Made by a program: the position numbers and the translations under genes. 50,496 nt of DNA from an uncultured Lachnospiraceae bacterium. GTDB taxonomy: Bacteria > Bacillota_A > Clostridia > Lachnospirales > Lachnospiraceae. This document shows, piece after piece, positions 20,019 through 28,762 of the stretch (positions are counted from its first letter, which is position 1; every line of letters starts with the position of its first letter). Below the pieces are notes generated by a model that was not told where the DNA came from, searched no databases, and saw nothing but the letters and a program-made list of their open reading frames with translations. The stretch is taken from assembly GCA_947564305.1 (NCBI GenBank), contig CANOBT010000023.1, positions 1 to 50,496 on the forward strand, given 5' to 3'.

Positions 20019-20639
20019 TTGAAATCTTTTCCCAATCCCCTGACTCCTTCGGAAGAGAAGTATTACATCCAAAAATATACGGAAGGAGACCTGCAGGCAA
20101 AGCATATCCTGATTGAACGAAATCTACGGCTCGTCGCACACGTCATCAAAAAATACCAGTATCTTGAGGAAGACCAGGAGGACCTCATTTCCATCGGAAC
20201 CATCGGGCTGATCAAAGCCGTGTCCACATTCAATGCCCAAAAAGGAAACCGCCTGGCAGCATACGCATCCAAATGCATAGACAACGAAATACTGATGTAC
20301 CTCCGGTCCAGAAAAAAGTCAAGCAAGGAAGTGTCACTTTATGAGCCCATCGGCACGGACCGGGAAGGAAATGAAATCAAATTATATGATATCATCGAGA
20401 CCGAGGAGGAGGATGTACCGGAAAAGCTTTATCTGAAAGAAAATATCCAGAAGCTCTATGAAAAAGTCGAAAATGAACTGTCTCAGCGTGAAAAACTGGT
20501 CCTGAAAATGCGGTATGGGCTATATAACGGAGAAGAATACACACAGAGGGAAATTGCCCGTCAGCTCGGAATCTCCCGCTCTTATGTATCCAGAATTGAA
20601 AAAAGCGCAGTGGAAAAACTGCGAGTTTTTTTTCACTAA
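20019..20639 (+). CDS. sigK: Sporulation sigma factor SigK
   Basis: A 206-residue sigma-70 family factor of the late mother-cell type. Region 2 contains LIERNLRLVAHVIKKYQ, DLISIGTIGLIKAVSTFN and LAAYASKCIDNEILMYLR. Region 4 includes EKLVLKMRYGLYNGEEYTQREIA and ends in the HTH GISRSYVSRIEKSAVEKL. The start is TTG, five bases after GAGGTG, and an in-frame TGA stop stands four codons upstream. The protein therefore begins MKSFPNPLTPSEEKYY and has no room for the roughly 20-residue pro-sequence of Bacillus pro-sigma K. The gene is continuous, with no skin-type insertion. SigG or SigE are less likely given region 2 and the N-terminus. Confidence 0.9.
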   Translation: MKSFPNPLTPSEEKYYIQKYTEGDLQAKHILIERNLRLVAHVIKKYQYLEEDQEDLISIGTIGLIKAVSTFNAQKGNRLAAYASKCIDNEILMYLRSRKKSSKEVSLYEPIGTDREGNEIKLYDIIETEEEDVPEKLYLKENIQKLYEKVENELSQREKLVLKMRYGLYNGEEYTQREIARQLGISRSYVSRIEKSAVEKLRVFFH

Positions 20640-20677
20640 AATTTTTTTCAGAAAGGATTTTTCCGGTAAAAAAAGAA

Positions 20678-20704
20678 GACTGTATAATCCTATATTGTAC
20701 AGTC
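20678..20704 (-). terminator. Terminator of the DUF4132 unit (bidirectional with sigK)
   Basis: GACTGTATAAT and ATTGTACAGTC form an 11-bp stem with one wobble pair and a 5-base loop. On the minus strand it is followed by TTCTTTTTTT. On the plus strand the U-rich tail is CTCTCTCTT, so it may also stop sigK, weakly. Confidence 0.75.
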
Positions 20705-20718
20705 CTCTCTCTTACATA

Positions 20719-23700
20719 TTATTTTTCCGTCAGGCTTTCATCTCTTCTCACAATCTGCCGCAGAATTTCCGGATCTTTTATTTTTCCGTCCTCTGCCAAC
20801 AGTATCACTTTTGACAGAATTTCCGCGGTTTTTGGGTCTTCATCCAAAAACGGCAGGTATACTTTTCCTCTCTTGCCGCTGTGCACCGCCACAATATGAA
20901 TGGTTCCGCCGCCGGACTGGTGCACTACTCCGCTTCCTAAATGCACGCTGTAGTTGTTCAGCCCGCCTTTAATATCTGCAAAATGCTCCTGCACCGTCAC
21001 ATTAGTGAGCTTCATCAATTGACACGTATATTCTACAATCGTCTTGCGAAGTTCCATTGTAGAGAAGGAAGTTACCGGGTCCACTCCGCCTACATAGGCC
21101 GTGCTCACTGCAAGGTCTACATCACGCATGGTTTCCGAAAATGTCACGGGATCAATATCCCGAATCAGAACCTTTTTCCCGTCTTTTCGAGAATAAAATG
21201 CCACATATTCAATGGCCGGCGCTTCAATATCACTGGGCGAAAACCAGTCCGCCTCCGCATACAGATTGACAATCAAATTGTCTTTATAGTACACCCGTTC
21301 CAACCCACTCTCGTAGCTCACATTCCATTTCCTGCTCTTCAATGCTGCCGCTGCCTTCTTGGTCTGAATCTGATAGCCTGAATATCTCCTGGATTCCGCT
21401 TGGTCCTGCTCATCCTCCAGTTTCAAATACAGCTCTCTAAATACTTGCTTAAACGGCTGTACGATTTCCTCATCAAACACCCGTTTCTGGAACGTATGCC
21501 AAACCTGATGTTCATACAGATCATAAGGGTGGGCGATACGCACTGCATCTTCCTGTCCTGCTGCCGGCTTCTCCTCGAATACTCCATCCTTGTAAAATCC
21601 AATCTCCTCCCCGCTGACCAACACCAGTTTTCCCAGCATAGGTGCTACAATTGGATTGTGCATCATCACTCCCAATTCTTCTCTGGAAAATGCAGTCCGC
21701 TCCTCCATCGCCTGTTCCAACATCCTCCGTGAACGCTTATACTGTTCATTCCATTGACTATGTATTTCTTTCAAATGAAGGACACGCTCATCCTTTTTCA
21801 ATGCCGCAGGTATGGACTTCTGCTTCTTTCCGTTCTTTTGCACACAGATTTCATTTCGTCCCTGGTCATCAATCTCAATCCATGCCTCGATACAGTCCTT
21901 TTCAGATAAAACCTGCGGAGCGAGAACGTCCTCATTCTGCCGGATTCCTTCACTCTCCATCATCCACGACAAGCGGGTTACGGTCTCAAACCGGGAATTC
22001 CGGGCCAGATTCATCAACGCCATCTCTACCGCACGCTTTTCACTGGCCTGCCGCTGAGAACCGAATTTCCTCGACTCCTTCAAAAACTGCTGCACATACA
22101 GGTATCGTTCCAACAAGTCTGCGTCACCCTCCAACGGGCAGATACAATATGCATTCAGCGCGTCCTTGTTCCGCTTTTCCACGGCCTCTTTTTTCCAGAC
22201 CTCCTTGCCCTTCTTTCCAAGACATGCATCGGCATATTTACGCGCCCTTGTATGAAAGGAGTTCTCACACAGGAATTTGGACGCCTTATAAAGTACCTGA
22301 AACCGCTTCTCACCGAGCGTCTCATACACATTCTTGCACCATTCCATATCAAATGCACCGTCATATAAGTCCTCCGGCTCTAACTCCGTATACTTTGCGA
22401 TTTCTGCTTTTTTCTGTTTCACATCATACTGCTTCATATGGGCAGTAAAATAATAGCAGGCATCCTTGAATCCGTCCCATTTCAATACTTCATTGACAAT
22501 ATCAATCCACTGGGGCGCCAGCATCGCCGTCTCGACTAAGCGCTCCTCCGGGATACGAGCCGCGGCAAGTACTTGTGCATCATGAGCATACAGCATTTTC
22601 TCCTCTGCTTCCTCCCTTGCCACTGCAGTATCTCCACTTTTATCAGTGCTCCCAAGAAGTGCCGCAGGATAGCAGTGCCGAATCACGTTAGAAAATACAA
22701 TATTTCTGTCCTCGCCGCTAGTCTGCCTGCGAATATCCTCCCCTTCTAACACCTGCAGGGCCAGAATCAAATGTTCCACACCGCGAATAACGACTAACGC
22801 CTCCACATAATCTGTCACCTCTGTTTTTTCATTCAACCGCTGGCATTCCATAGCAAGCAATGTATTTGATATGGTATCCAGAGCATTTCTCAGACAATCA
22901 AAGACCTCCCGGTCATACTGGTACTGGATATGCTTGTAATTCTCAAAATCCAAACGCGGTTTTCCCCATAATCCCTTTCCCTCAAAATAAGCATCCCGAA
23001 ACGCCTCATTGAGCTGACCTCTGTTTCTATAATAATAGGCCCTCTTTTCCTCCATATGATTATCCAGAATCCCTTCATAGAGAGCCTCCACCGGCAGCAT
23101 TTTCAAATACACTGCCCGTGCCAGAAGCATAGGCGCAATGGTTGGCAGATTCAATACGGTAGGTGCATTCTCCAAGTTATATTTGTTATATAACTCTAAC
23201 AGCACAGGGAAGAAACTGCGAAAATGCTCTTCATCTGACTTTGGCAAATGCAGCTGTCCTTTCAAGAACATCATACTGCGGTTTGAAGTCAATGCATGCG
23301 TTTCTTCTGTATCATCATATCTTTTCTTCTTGTAAGTCAAATATTTCCCATACCGGGTAAGCATCTGTAAAATCTGAGCCGACGGTCTGGCAAAATCATT
23401 TTTTTCCAAAACATCCGAATAATAACGTATAAAAATCGTCTCAAAATGGCTGACATAAGGAATGTCCTTCAATTCCCCGGGCTCCATAGTGAAAAGCTCA
23501 GATTTTACCTCTGTCATCTTTTCCAGGTAAACCGAATCATAGCTGCTCTCCAGCAGAAAGCGGATTTCAAAGACCGTTTCTGCTGTCAAAGCGTCCTCCT
23601 CAAAATACCCCTTCCAGGTTTCAGCCAGCGGCAGGGCAGCCAGACCGGTTTCCCCATGATTGATGGTATAAAATCCTCTGTCCTTTACCTGCCTGTATTG

Positions 23701-25716
23701 GTATCCTGTATAGTATTCCTCATCCTCATGACTTGTAATCCGCTCTCCCCAACGGCGGATATATTCTAATACCTGTTTTTTATCCCACGGGAATATGGAT
23801 TTCAAATCTACATATTTTTCTTTTTTCAGCAGACCTTTTTCACTGACCTGTATATATTCCGGACATTCCAGGACATAGACATGTCTTGGCTCATACAGGC
23901 CAAATCCCTCTTCCTTTCCTTTGATTTCCAAGGGCGTAAATCCAACTAAAGCAGCCCCCGGCCGACTGGTATGGGCTTCCATTTGCAGGTTTCCTGCCTC
24001 TGCTTCCTCGGCATCGGCCTCCCCTTCAAAGTAGCCTTCAGCCTTTTTCCGAAGTTCCAGGGCTGACTCCCGAATGGTCTTGACTGCAGACTCTTTCAAA
24101 CGTGCATAGCTCGCCCTCACAACATCCTGCTTCTGTGATGCAAGCACCTCCACAATATAAGAACGCGCCTTAGCCTTCTTTGATTTCAGGCGCCCCTCCA
24201 ATTGCAGGATTTCATTTTCCGTGAGAGTACTTTCCTGATATTCCTGGACAATCCATTTCCCAAGGTTCTCATTGGAGGAAATAATTTCCTTCAGCATGAA
24301 ACGCTTCCGCGCGTTCTCCGGCGCCATCCGAAACAGTTTTCCCATAAAGTAATCTAAATCTTTCGTCCCCAAGGCCGTGGCAACATAAGGAAGAAAATGC
24401 TCCACCATTTTAGAGGAAGGATATTTTTCCAGAAGACGCATCATAAAATAACAGATGCTGTCTTTCGTAAGCAGCAGTTCAAACCATTCAAATCCCTTTG
24501 AGGAATAGGTTTTCCTGCTCCCCACTGACGGAAGAAACTCTGCCATCTGCTCGTAAAGCTTTTCCGTATCCTCTTTAGAGAGATGTATCTTTTCTACCTT
24601 CTTTTCCGCCCGGATACACTCGGCATAGAAAAGGGCCAGTATCCATTCGTCCTCCTTATATTTTTCCGGGAAATCCAAATGCTCTTCCACATCAAAACTA
24701 TAGGTCATCCGTAGATAGACCAAAGCGCTTGCCACCACGAACCGTTTGTTATTTTGAAGCAGTATACATGCCTCCCGGATTGCCTCCTCCACATCAAAGA
24801 TACCTTTGCAGTATAAGGCAAGATAAATATCCAACGGGTTTTCGGAGGTTTCAAACGCTTCCCGCCGCATCCTCTCATGCTCAGACTCGTCAGTTCGAGC
24901 CATATAACGGCGGATATGCTCAAAGATATACCGCACGTCCTTTTCCTTCGCTTCCTGATATCCAATTCCGACCCACGTCAGCACAGCCCTCTGGACAGAA
25001 GAAAAACGAAGCAGATTTTCCTGTTCGATTGCATCCAACACGTTCTGGAAAAAATGTATGGTATTTTCATCCGCAGTTTCGACGATACTCTGCCGAAGCC
25101 CTTCCTGCAGCTTCGCTGCCAAAAATACCTGCAGCAAAAGCCGCTGCAATTCCAGATTATGACTCTGCTCCACCCCGATAATCACACTCCGGGTAAGAAC
25201 GGCCGTATTATTTTCACTTGTCAGGACATCCTTGCAGTATTGGATCGCTTCCTGATTGTCCGCCAATAATTCCGAAGCAATTACCTGGGAAAAATCCGCT
25301 CCGTAGAATAAATTCCGATATTCCCCATAAATCAAATCCTTGAGAGACAATCCAGCGCCATAAAACCAATAGAAACCGTTAATTGCCAGAAAGACCTTTT
25401 CCTGATAACGTGAAAACCTGCTGCTTCGTACATCCATGCGGATTAAGCCGGTATTACAGGTATACTCCTGAATATGCCGCAGATATCTGCAAAGCCCCTC
25501 ATGGTGTTCTCCCAAAAGCCCCTGAAAATCATTTTGCTGCTTTAAGAAATCTTCTACGTCCTCCGGAAATTCTGCCTCATAGCCCTGCATATAGTAATAT
25601 AAGTAGTTATGCTCATCAACATACTTCATATATTGCTTCTCTAATTGTGTACAAACCTGAGACTGCCGCGTTTTGTTATATTCTCTCAGACGTGAAATCA
25701 ATTCTTTTTGATCCAT
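20719..25716 (-). CDS. Giant DUF4132 domain protein
   Basis: A 1665-residue soluble protein, by far the largest here, without signal peptide or membrane helices. The C-terminal roughly 250 residues match the DUF4132 family (MolR/WGR-linked proteins): VYYKDNLIVNLYAEADWF, VTFSETMRDVDLAVSTAYVGG and the motif GSGVVHQSGGG near the end. The long N-terminal part is alpha-helical with many charged and leucine-rich segments, probably HEAT-like. I see no nuclease, ATPase or protease motif. Function is unknown; in other bacteria DUF4132 genes sit beside MoxR ATPase and VWA genes, which are absent here. Its only operon partner is the 144-residue gene just upstream. Confidence 0.85.
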   Translation of the reverse strand: MDQKELISRLREYNKTRQSQVCTQLEKQYMKYVDEHNYLYYYMQGYEAEFPEDVEDFLKQQNDFQGLLGEHHEGLCRYLRHIQEYTCNTGLIRMDVRSSRFSRYQEKVFLAINGFYWFYGAGLSLKDLIYGEYRNLFYGADFSQVIASELLADNQEAIQYCKDVLTSENNTAVLTRSVIIGVEQSHNLELQRLLLQVFLAAKLQEGLRQSIVETADENTIHFFQNVLDAIEQENLLRFSSVQRAVLTWVGIGYQEAKEKDVRYIFEHIRRYMARTDESEHERMRREAFETSENPLDIYLALYCKGIFDVEEAIREACILLQNNKRFVVASALVYLRMTYSFDVEEHLDFPEKYKEDEWILALFYAECIRAEKKVEKIHLSKEDTEKLYEQMAEFLPSVGSRKTYSSKGFEWFELLLTKDSICYFMMRLLEKYPSSKMVEHFLPYVATALGTKDLDYFMGKLFRMAPENARKRFMLKEIISSNENLGKWIVQEYQESTLTENEILQLEGRLKSKKAKARSYIVEVLASQKQDVVRASYARLKESAVKTIRESALELRKKAEGYFEGEADAEEAEAGNLQMEAHTSRPGAALVGFTPLEIKGKEEGFGLYEPRHVYVLECPEYIQVSEKGLLKKEKYVDLKSIFPWDKKQVLEYIRRWGERITSHEDEEYYTGYQYRQVKDRGFYTINHGETGLAALPLAETWKGYFEEDALTAETVFEIRFLLESSYDSVYLEKMTEVKSELFTMEPGELKDIPYVSHFETIFIRYYSDVLEKNDFARPSAQILQMLTRYGKYLTYKKKRYDDTEETHALTSNRSMMFLKGQLHLPKSDEEHFRSFFPVLLELYNKYNLENAPTVLNLPTIAPMLLARAVYLKMLPVEALYEGILDNHMEEKRAYYYRNRGQLNEAFRDAYFEGKGLWGKPRLDFENYKHIQYQYDREVFDCLRNALDTISNTLLAMECQRLNEKTEVTDYVEALVVIRGVEHLILALQVLEGEDIRRQTSGEDRNIVFSNVIRHCYPAALLGSTDKSGDTAVAREEAEEKMLYAHDAQVLAAARIPEERLVETAMLAPQWIDIVNEVLKWDGFKDACYYFTAHMKQYDVKQKKAEIAKYTELEPEDLYDGAFDMEWCKNVYETLGEKRFQVLYKASKFLCENSFHTRARKYADACLGKKGKEVWKKEAVEKRNKDALNAYCICPLEGDADLLERYLYVQQFLKESRKFGSQRQASEKRAVEMALMNLARNSRFETVTRLSWMMESEGIRQNEDVLAPQVLSEKDCIEAWIEIDDQGRNEICVQKNGKKQKSIPAALKKDERVLHLKEIHSQWNEQYKRSRRMLEQAMEERTAFSREELGVMMHNPIVAPMLGKLVLVSGEEIGFYKDGVFEEKPAAGQEDAVRIAHPYDLYEHQVWHTFQKRVFDEEIVQPFKQVFRELYLKLEDEQDQAESRRYSGYQIQTKKAAAALKSRKWNVSYESGLERVYYKDNLIVNLYAEADWFSPSDIEAPAIEYVAFYSRKDGKKVLIRDIDPVTFSETMRDVDLAVSTAYVGGVDPVTSFSTMELRKTIVEYTCQLMKLTNVTVQEHFADIKGGLNNYSVHLGSGVVHQSGGGTIHIVAVHSGKRGKVYLPFLDEDPKTAEILSKVILLAEDGKIKDPEILRQIVRRDESLTEK

Positions 25717-25793
25717 CTTCTCTGTGTTCCTTTCTGATTTTTCTATGGTTCAGGTATTACTTATTCCTTTTGTATTTAAATTTTCCCGCGTGA

Positions 25794-26228
25794 TTACCAC
25801 ATCCGTCCTGCTAGCATAACAAGACGAATCAATACCACATCGTCTCCATCTTTGATTTCCAGCCTTTCCTTCAAATCCAGACATTCCCTCTCATTAAGAT
25901 ATACCCGGAACAATCCGTCTTTAAAGTCCTGCAGCATGACCTGGACTGCACTTTCAAGCTCTCCCATATTCTCCTCGTAGGATGCCGAAAACCTGACTCT
26001 TCCCAGACCGGCCTGCTGTCGGATTTCCTCGTCCGAAAGAGTATCCTGTACCGAATCCGGGGCTTTGCCCTGCTGCTTTGCCGCCATACTCTCGCTTCGC
26101 TTACGAAATTCCAGAGCTGTCATCTCTGTCAATAGTTCCTCCAACGTAGAAACGACAGGAAGTTCCAACGACTCCCTGCCTAATTCACGCAGACTGGAAG
26201 CCTTTTTTCTAATCACATTCAGTCTCAC
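25794..26228 (-). CDS. Small partner of the DUF4132 protein
   Basis: A 144-residue protein of unknown family. It starts at GTG with GGAGG eight bases upstream. The N-terminus is helical and rich in Arg/Glu, with a run suited to a coiled coil (STLEELLTEMTALEFRKRSES). The C-terminus looks like a small alpha/beta domain ending in hydrophobic DGDDVVLIRLVMLAGRMW. There is no signal peptide. It lies 77 bases upstream of the giant gene on the same strand and no other gene is in this unit, so the two proteins probably work together, perhaps as a chaperone- or adaptor-type partner (inference only). Confidence 0.75.
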   Translation of the reverse strand: MRLNVIRKKASSLRELGRESLELPVVSTLEELLTEMTALEFRKRSESMAAKQQGKAPDSVQDTLSDEEIRQQAGLGRVRFSASYEENMGELESAVQVMLQDFKDGLFRVYLNERECLDLKERLEIKDGDDVVLIRLVMLAGRMW

Positions 26229-26308
26229 CCGTTTGTCCTCCGCCCATCAATTTTTATATCTATTATAAACAACCGCAGTACCGCAGACAAGAAAAAACAA
26301 ATAAAAAA

Positions 26309-26350
26309 AAACAGATATCACACATAATATTCCATGCATGATATCTGTTT
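26309..26350 (-). terminator. Terminator of the secreted-protein gene
   Basis: A perfect 12-bp inverted repeat (AAACAGATATCA with TGATATCTGTTT) around an 18-base loop. On the minus strand it runs into a long T stretch (complement of 26296-26310). It lies 87 bases after the stop codon. Confidence 0.8.
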
Positions 26351-26436
26351 TCATTATAAACCCTGTCCTTATGGCTCAAACCATAATCCAGAGTACTTTC
26401 ATTCTTTTCTTACCGATTAGAAGTCCTGCTGTATTT

Positions 26437-28437
26437 TTACTGAACTTCCAGTTCATACTCGCAAACCATCTCTTTATGAATCTCGGTCGCAGATGCGGTC
26501 GCCGAAATCTTCGTCGTACCTGGTCCTACAACATGAACCGTACCAGTATTCGCATCTACAGTTGCAACTGCCGGGTCACTGCTTTCATAAGTAACTGTAC
26601 TGCCTGCTACCTGCCCTGAAGCTGCAATTGTAAAATCCTGCGCCCCAACTTGTCTGATTACTTTGTACGGACCTACATGGAAGATGAAATCGGTCTGCGG
26701 AAGCAATTCTCTTACCATGGTATCTCCGGTCGTACCTGAACCGCTTGCGACACCGCTTCCGCCGGCACCTGGAGTACCGCCGCCGCCAATAGTGCCGGAA
26801 CCGCCGCCGTTTCCTCCGGTATTTGTATTTCCCCCGGTACTGCCGTCAGCAGCTGTTACTGTCAGCTTAAAGAAGATAATCTGAGGAAGATAATAATCCG
26901 TTTCACAAGCCCGTGCGCTAATAAACACCTCTCCCGGAGCTACCATATGAATCTGACCATGTTTGTCGTCTATTTTTGTAACAGTAGCAACTGCCGGATT
27001 GCCAGTTTCAAAAACAACCTCATTCATATTGCCATCGACTTCGAATATAATATCCTTATCGCCAACCTTGCCCGTCTCAATCGTCTTAATATCGGTTACA
27101 AAATGAAAACTGCTCTGCTTTTGTCTGTATTTCATACCCTCTAACGTAGGCAGCTTTTCTGACTGCTGCTTATCAGGAACATAGAGCTTGCCGTTGGCAG
27201 TATACCCTGCGGAATTAGCCTGCACACCTGCTAAAAAGTAGATTGCCGGATCCCGAAGATCCACCAGGTAACTCTTTCCGTCAATGGTGACAATGTTCCA
27301 TGTATAACCCTCTTCATCACCTGCTTTTCCTTTTACGGTGTAGCACTTCGTTCCGGATTTAAACTGAGTCTGGTTGCATAGCCATTGGAAAGCTTGAGCG
27401 AATTCAGCTGAATTATTCATATTATTCATATGCTTGCTAATAAGGGTATCCTTATAATGACATAATATATCGTAATCAGACAAGCCTGCATTCGCTCCCT
27501 CTGCAAGCAGCAAATCATCAATATCTTTCTTTGTCTGCTTTACCGACTTTAGATTCATCGAGAGAACTCCGCTATTTCCCCTGTATTCTTTTTTTACATT
27601 AAAATTAAATGTAACATACAGCTTCTTGTCATCACCCAATTGATAATGGCATGAATTTGTCTCTTGATACCAAAATAATTCCGAAGGGCATTCACTTAAA
27701 AGGCTTGTTACAATATCCGGATTCCTCTCTTTTACTTTCTTCTCTATTGCTGTTGCGATATCTTGATTTTCACAGGGAACTGTTACTATAAAAGTAGCAT
27801 TACGCTCTTTATCTTTAGAATCAACAGTGAATATCTCTTCTATTTTTTCCTTTAATCCATTGTAAATACCTGCAACAGACTGATTCAATGAATCCTCACC
27901 CAGTGCGGCTTTTGCATTTTTGACTTTCTGTATATCCATTGATGCTGTCTGACCTGAATGCACTCTATACTGTTGTTTTACTGCAAAAGTGAATGTAAAC
28001 TTTGCCTGAACTTCATTTGGTTTACTTTCTTCCCACTTAAGCTCACCCTTGCATTCACATGATGCAGGGTCAGAAGGGTTATACCAAAATAATCCTGAAG
28101 GATACTTTGCCAGAAGTTGGTCAAGCTTCCCCTTTACCGCTTGTTCTACCGCTTCCTTACATGGGTCATTTTTGCCTTTCCCCTGATTCTTAAAAACAGT
28201 CGATACTTCAAACTTAGCTTCCGTTCTCTCGGTTCCCTCATTATATATTCCTAATACCTGTCTCTCTAAATCAGCATAAACAGCCTCCACTAACTTATCC
28301 TTCGAATCAATGACCGCTGTCGTCGCCTCCACCGCATACACCGGCATACACGTCGTGACACCCACTCCGCTTGCTATCATTCCAACTGTCAAAAAAGATG
28401 CCAGTCCCCGCTTGAAACGATACTTCCATTCTTTCAT
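26437..28437 (-). CDS. Secreted protein with degenerate transglutaminase-like domain and Ig-like (Big_2) repeats
   Basis: A 666-residue exported protein. A signal peptide (KRGLASFLTVGMIASGVG) is probably cut after Ala35 in PVYA-VEA. Two related domains at about 45-176 and 183-303 share a PSGLFWY/PSELFWY block. Residues 318-405 look like a transglutaminase/protease fold, but the usual Cys and His positions appear to be Ser343 and Tyr378; only Asp393 is kept. Big_2-like beta domains follow at about 450-530 and 585-666, joined by a Gly/Ser-rich linker (533-572). No LPXTG sorting signal or transmembrane anchor is visible, so it is probably released or cell-wall bound by an unknown route. Monocistronic. 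Confidence 0.75.
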   Translation of the reverse strand: MKEWKYRFKRGLASFLTVGMIASGVGVTTCMPVYAVEATTAVIDSKDKLVEAVYADLERQVLGIYNEGTERTEAKFEVSTVFKNQGKGKNDPCKEAVEQAVKGKLDQLLAKYPSGLFWYNPSDPASCECKGELKWEESKPNEVQAKFTFTFAVKQQYRVHSGQTASMDIQKVKNAKAALGEDSLNQSVAGIYNGLKEKIEEIFTVDSKDKERNATFIVTVPCENQDIATAIEKKVKERNPDIVTSLLSECPSELFWYQETNSCHYQLGDDKKLYVTFNFNVKKEYRGNSGVLSMNLKSVKQTKKDIDDLLLAEGANAGLSDYDILCHYKDTLISKHMNNMNNSAEFAQAFQWLCNQTQFKSGTKCYTVKGKAGDEEGYTWNIVTIDGKSYLVDLRDPAIYFLAGVQANSAGYTANGKLYVPDKQQSEKLPTLEGMKYRQKQSSFHFVTDIKTIETGKVGDKDIIFEVDGNMNEVVFETGNPAVATVTKIDDKHGQIHMVAPGEVFISARACETDYYLPQIIFFKLTVTAADGSTGGNTNTGGNGGGSGTIGGGGTPGAGGSGVASGSGTTGDTMVRELLPQTDFIFHVGPYKVIRQVGAQDFTIAASGQVAGSTVTYESSDPAVATVDANTGTVHVVGPGTTKISATASATEIHKEMVCEYELEVQ

Positions 28438-28490
28438 AGTAATACTCCTCTCCTTTATCTTGTGTTGAATATAACTCCTGTCTACAAGAT

Positions 28491-28519
28491 ATAATACTAC
28501 TCAAACTCATTCATGTCAA
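28491..28519 (-). promoter_or_regulatory. Promoter of the secreted-protein gene
   Basis: On the minus strand TTGACA (28514-28519) and TATTAT (28491-28496) are 17 bases apart, about 50 bases before the start codon. It is a strong sigma-A consensus. Confidence 0.75.
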
Positions 28520-28678
28520 TGTAAACTTTTTTATTTCCACCCGGAATCCTACTGTCATCCCTGTGAATCTTGATTTTTTCCTGCTCAGCTCCTTGTGTTT
28601 CTTCTATAGAAAGGATGCTGAAATCCCCCTCTAGTCGAAATGTACACTTTTTTTTCTTTTTTTTAGTCAATCATGACA

Positions 28679-28707
28679 TTGCAGCTTCTACTCTCTTGTC
28701 GTATACT
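28679..28707 (+). promoter_or_regulatory. Promoter of the multi-sugar ABC ATPase gene
   Basis: TTGCAG (28679-28684) and TATACT (28702-28707) are 17 bases apart, followed by a 50-base leader to the ATG. Confidence 0.6.
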
Positions 28708-28762
28708 AAATTCCAGAAACAAGCAAAACAAACGAAAACATTTTTCAAGGAGGCTATTTAAA

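Larger units (their letters stand above)
28438..28762. other. Divergent promoter region, otherwise empty
   Basis: A 325-base gap between two divergent genes. It holds one sigma-A promoter for each side. The middle (28540-28670) is pyrimidine-rich and contains no hairpin, reading frame or recognised RNA element. Confidence 0.7.

Noticed and set aside
20019..20639. Skin-type interruption of sigK
   Set aside because: The reading frame from region 2 to the final helix-turn-helix is continuous.
21642..22448. 268-codon plus-strand frame within the DUF4132 gene
   Set aside because: Antisense shadow with low-complexity Ser/His/Pro content and no start signals; the minus frame is continuous over 1665 codons.
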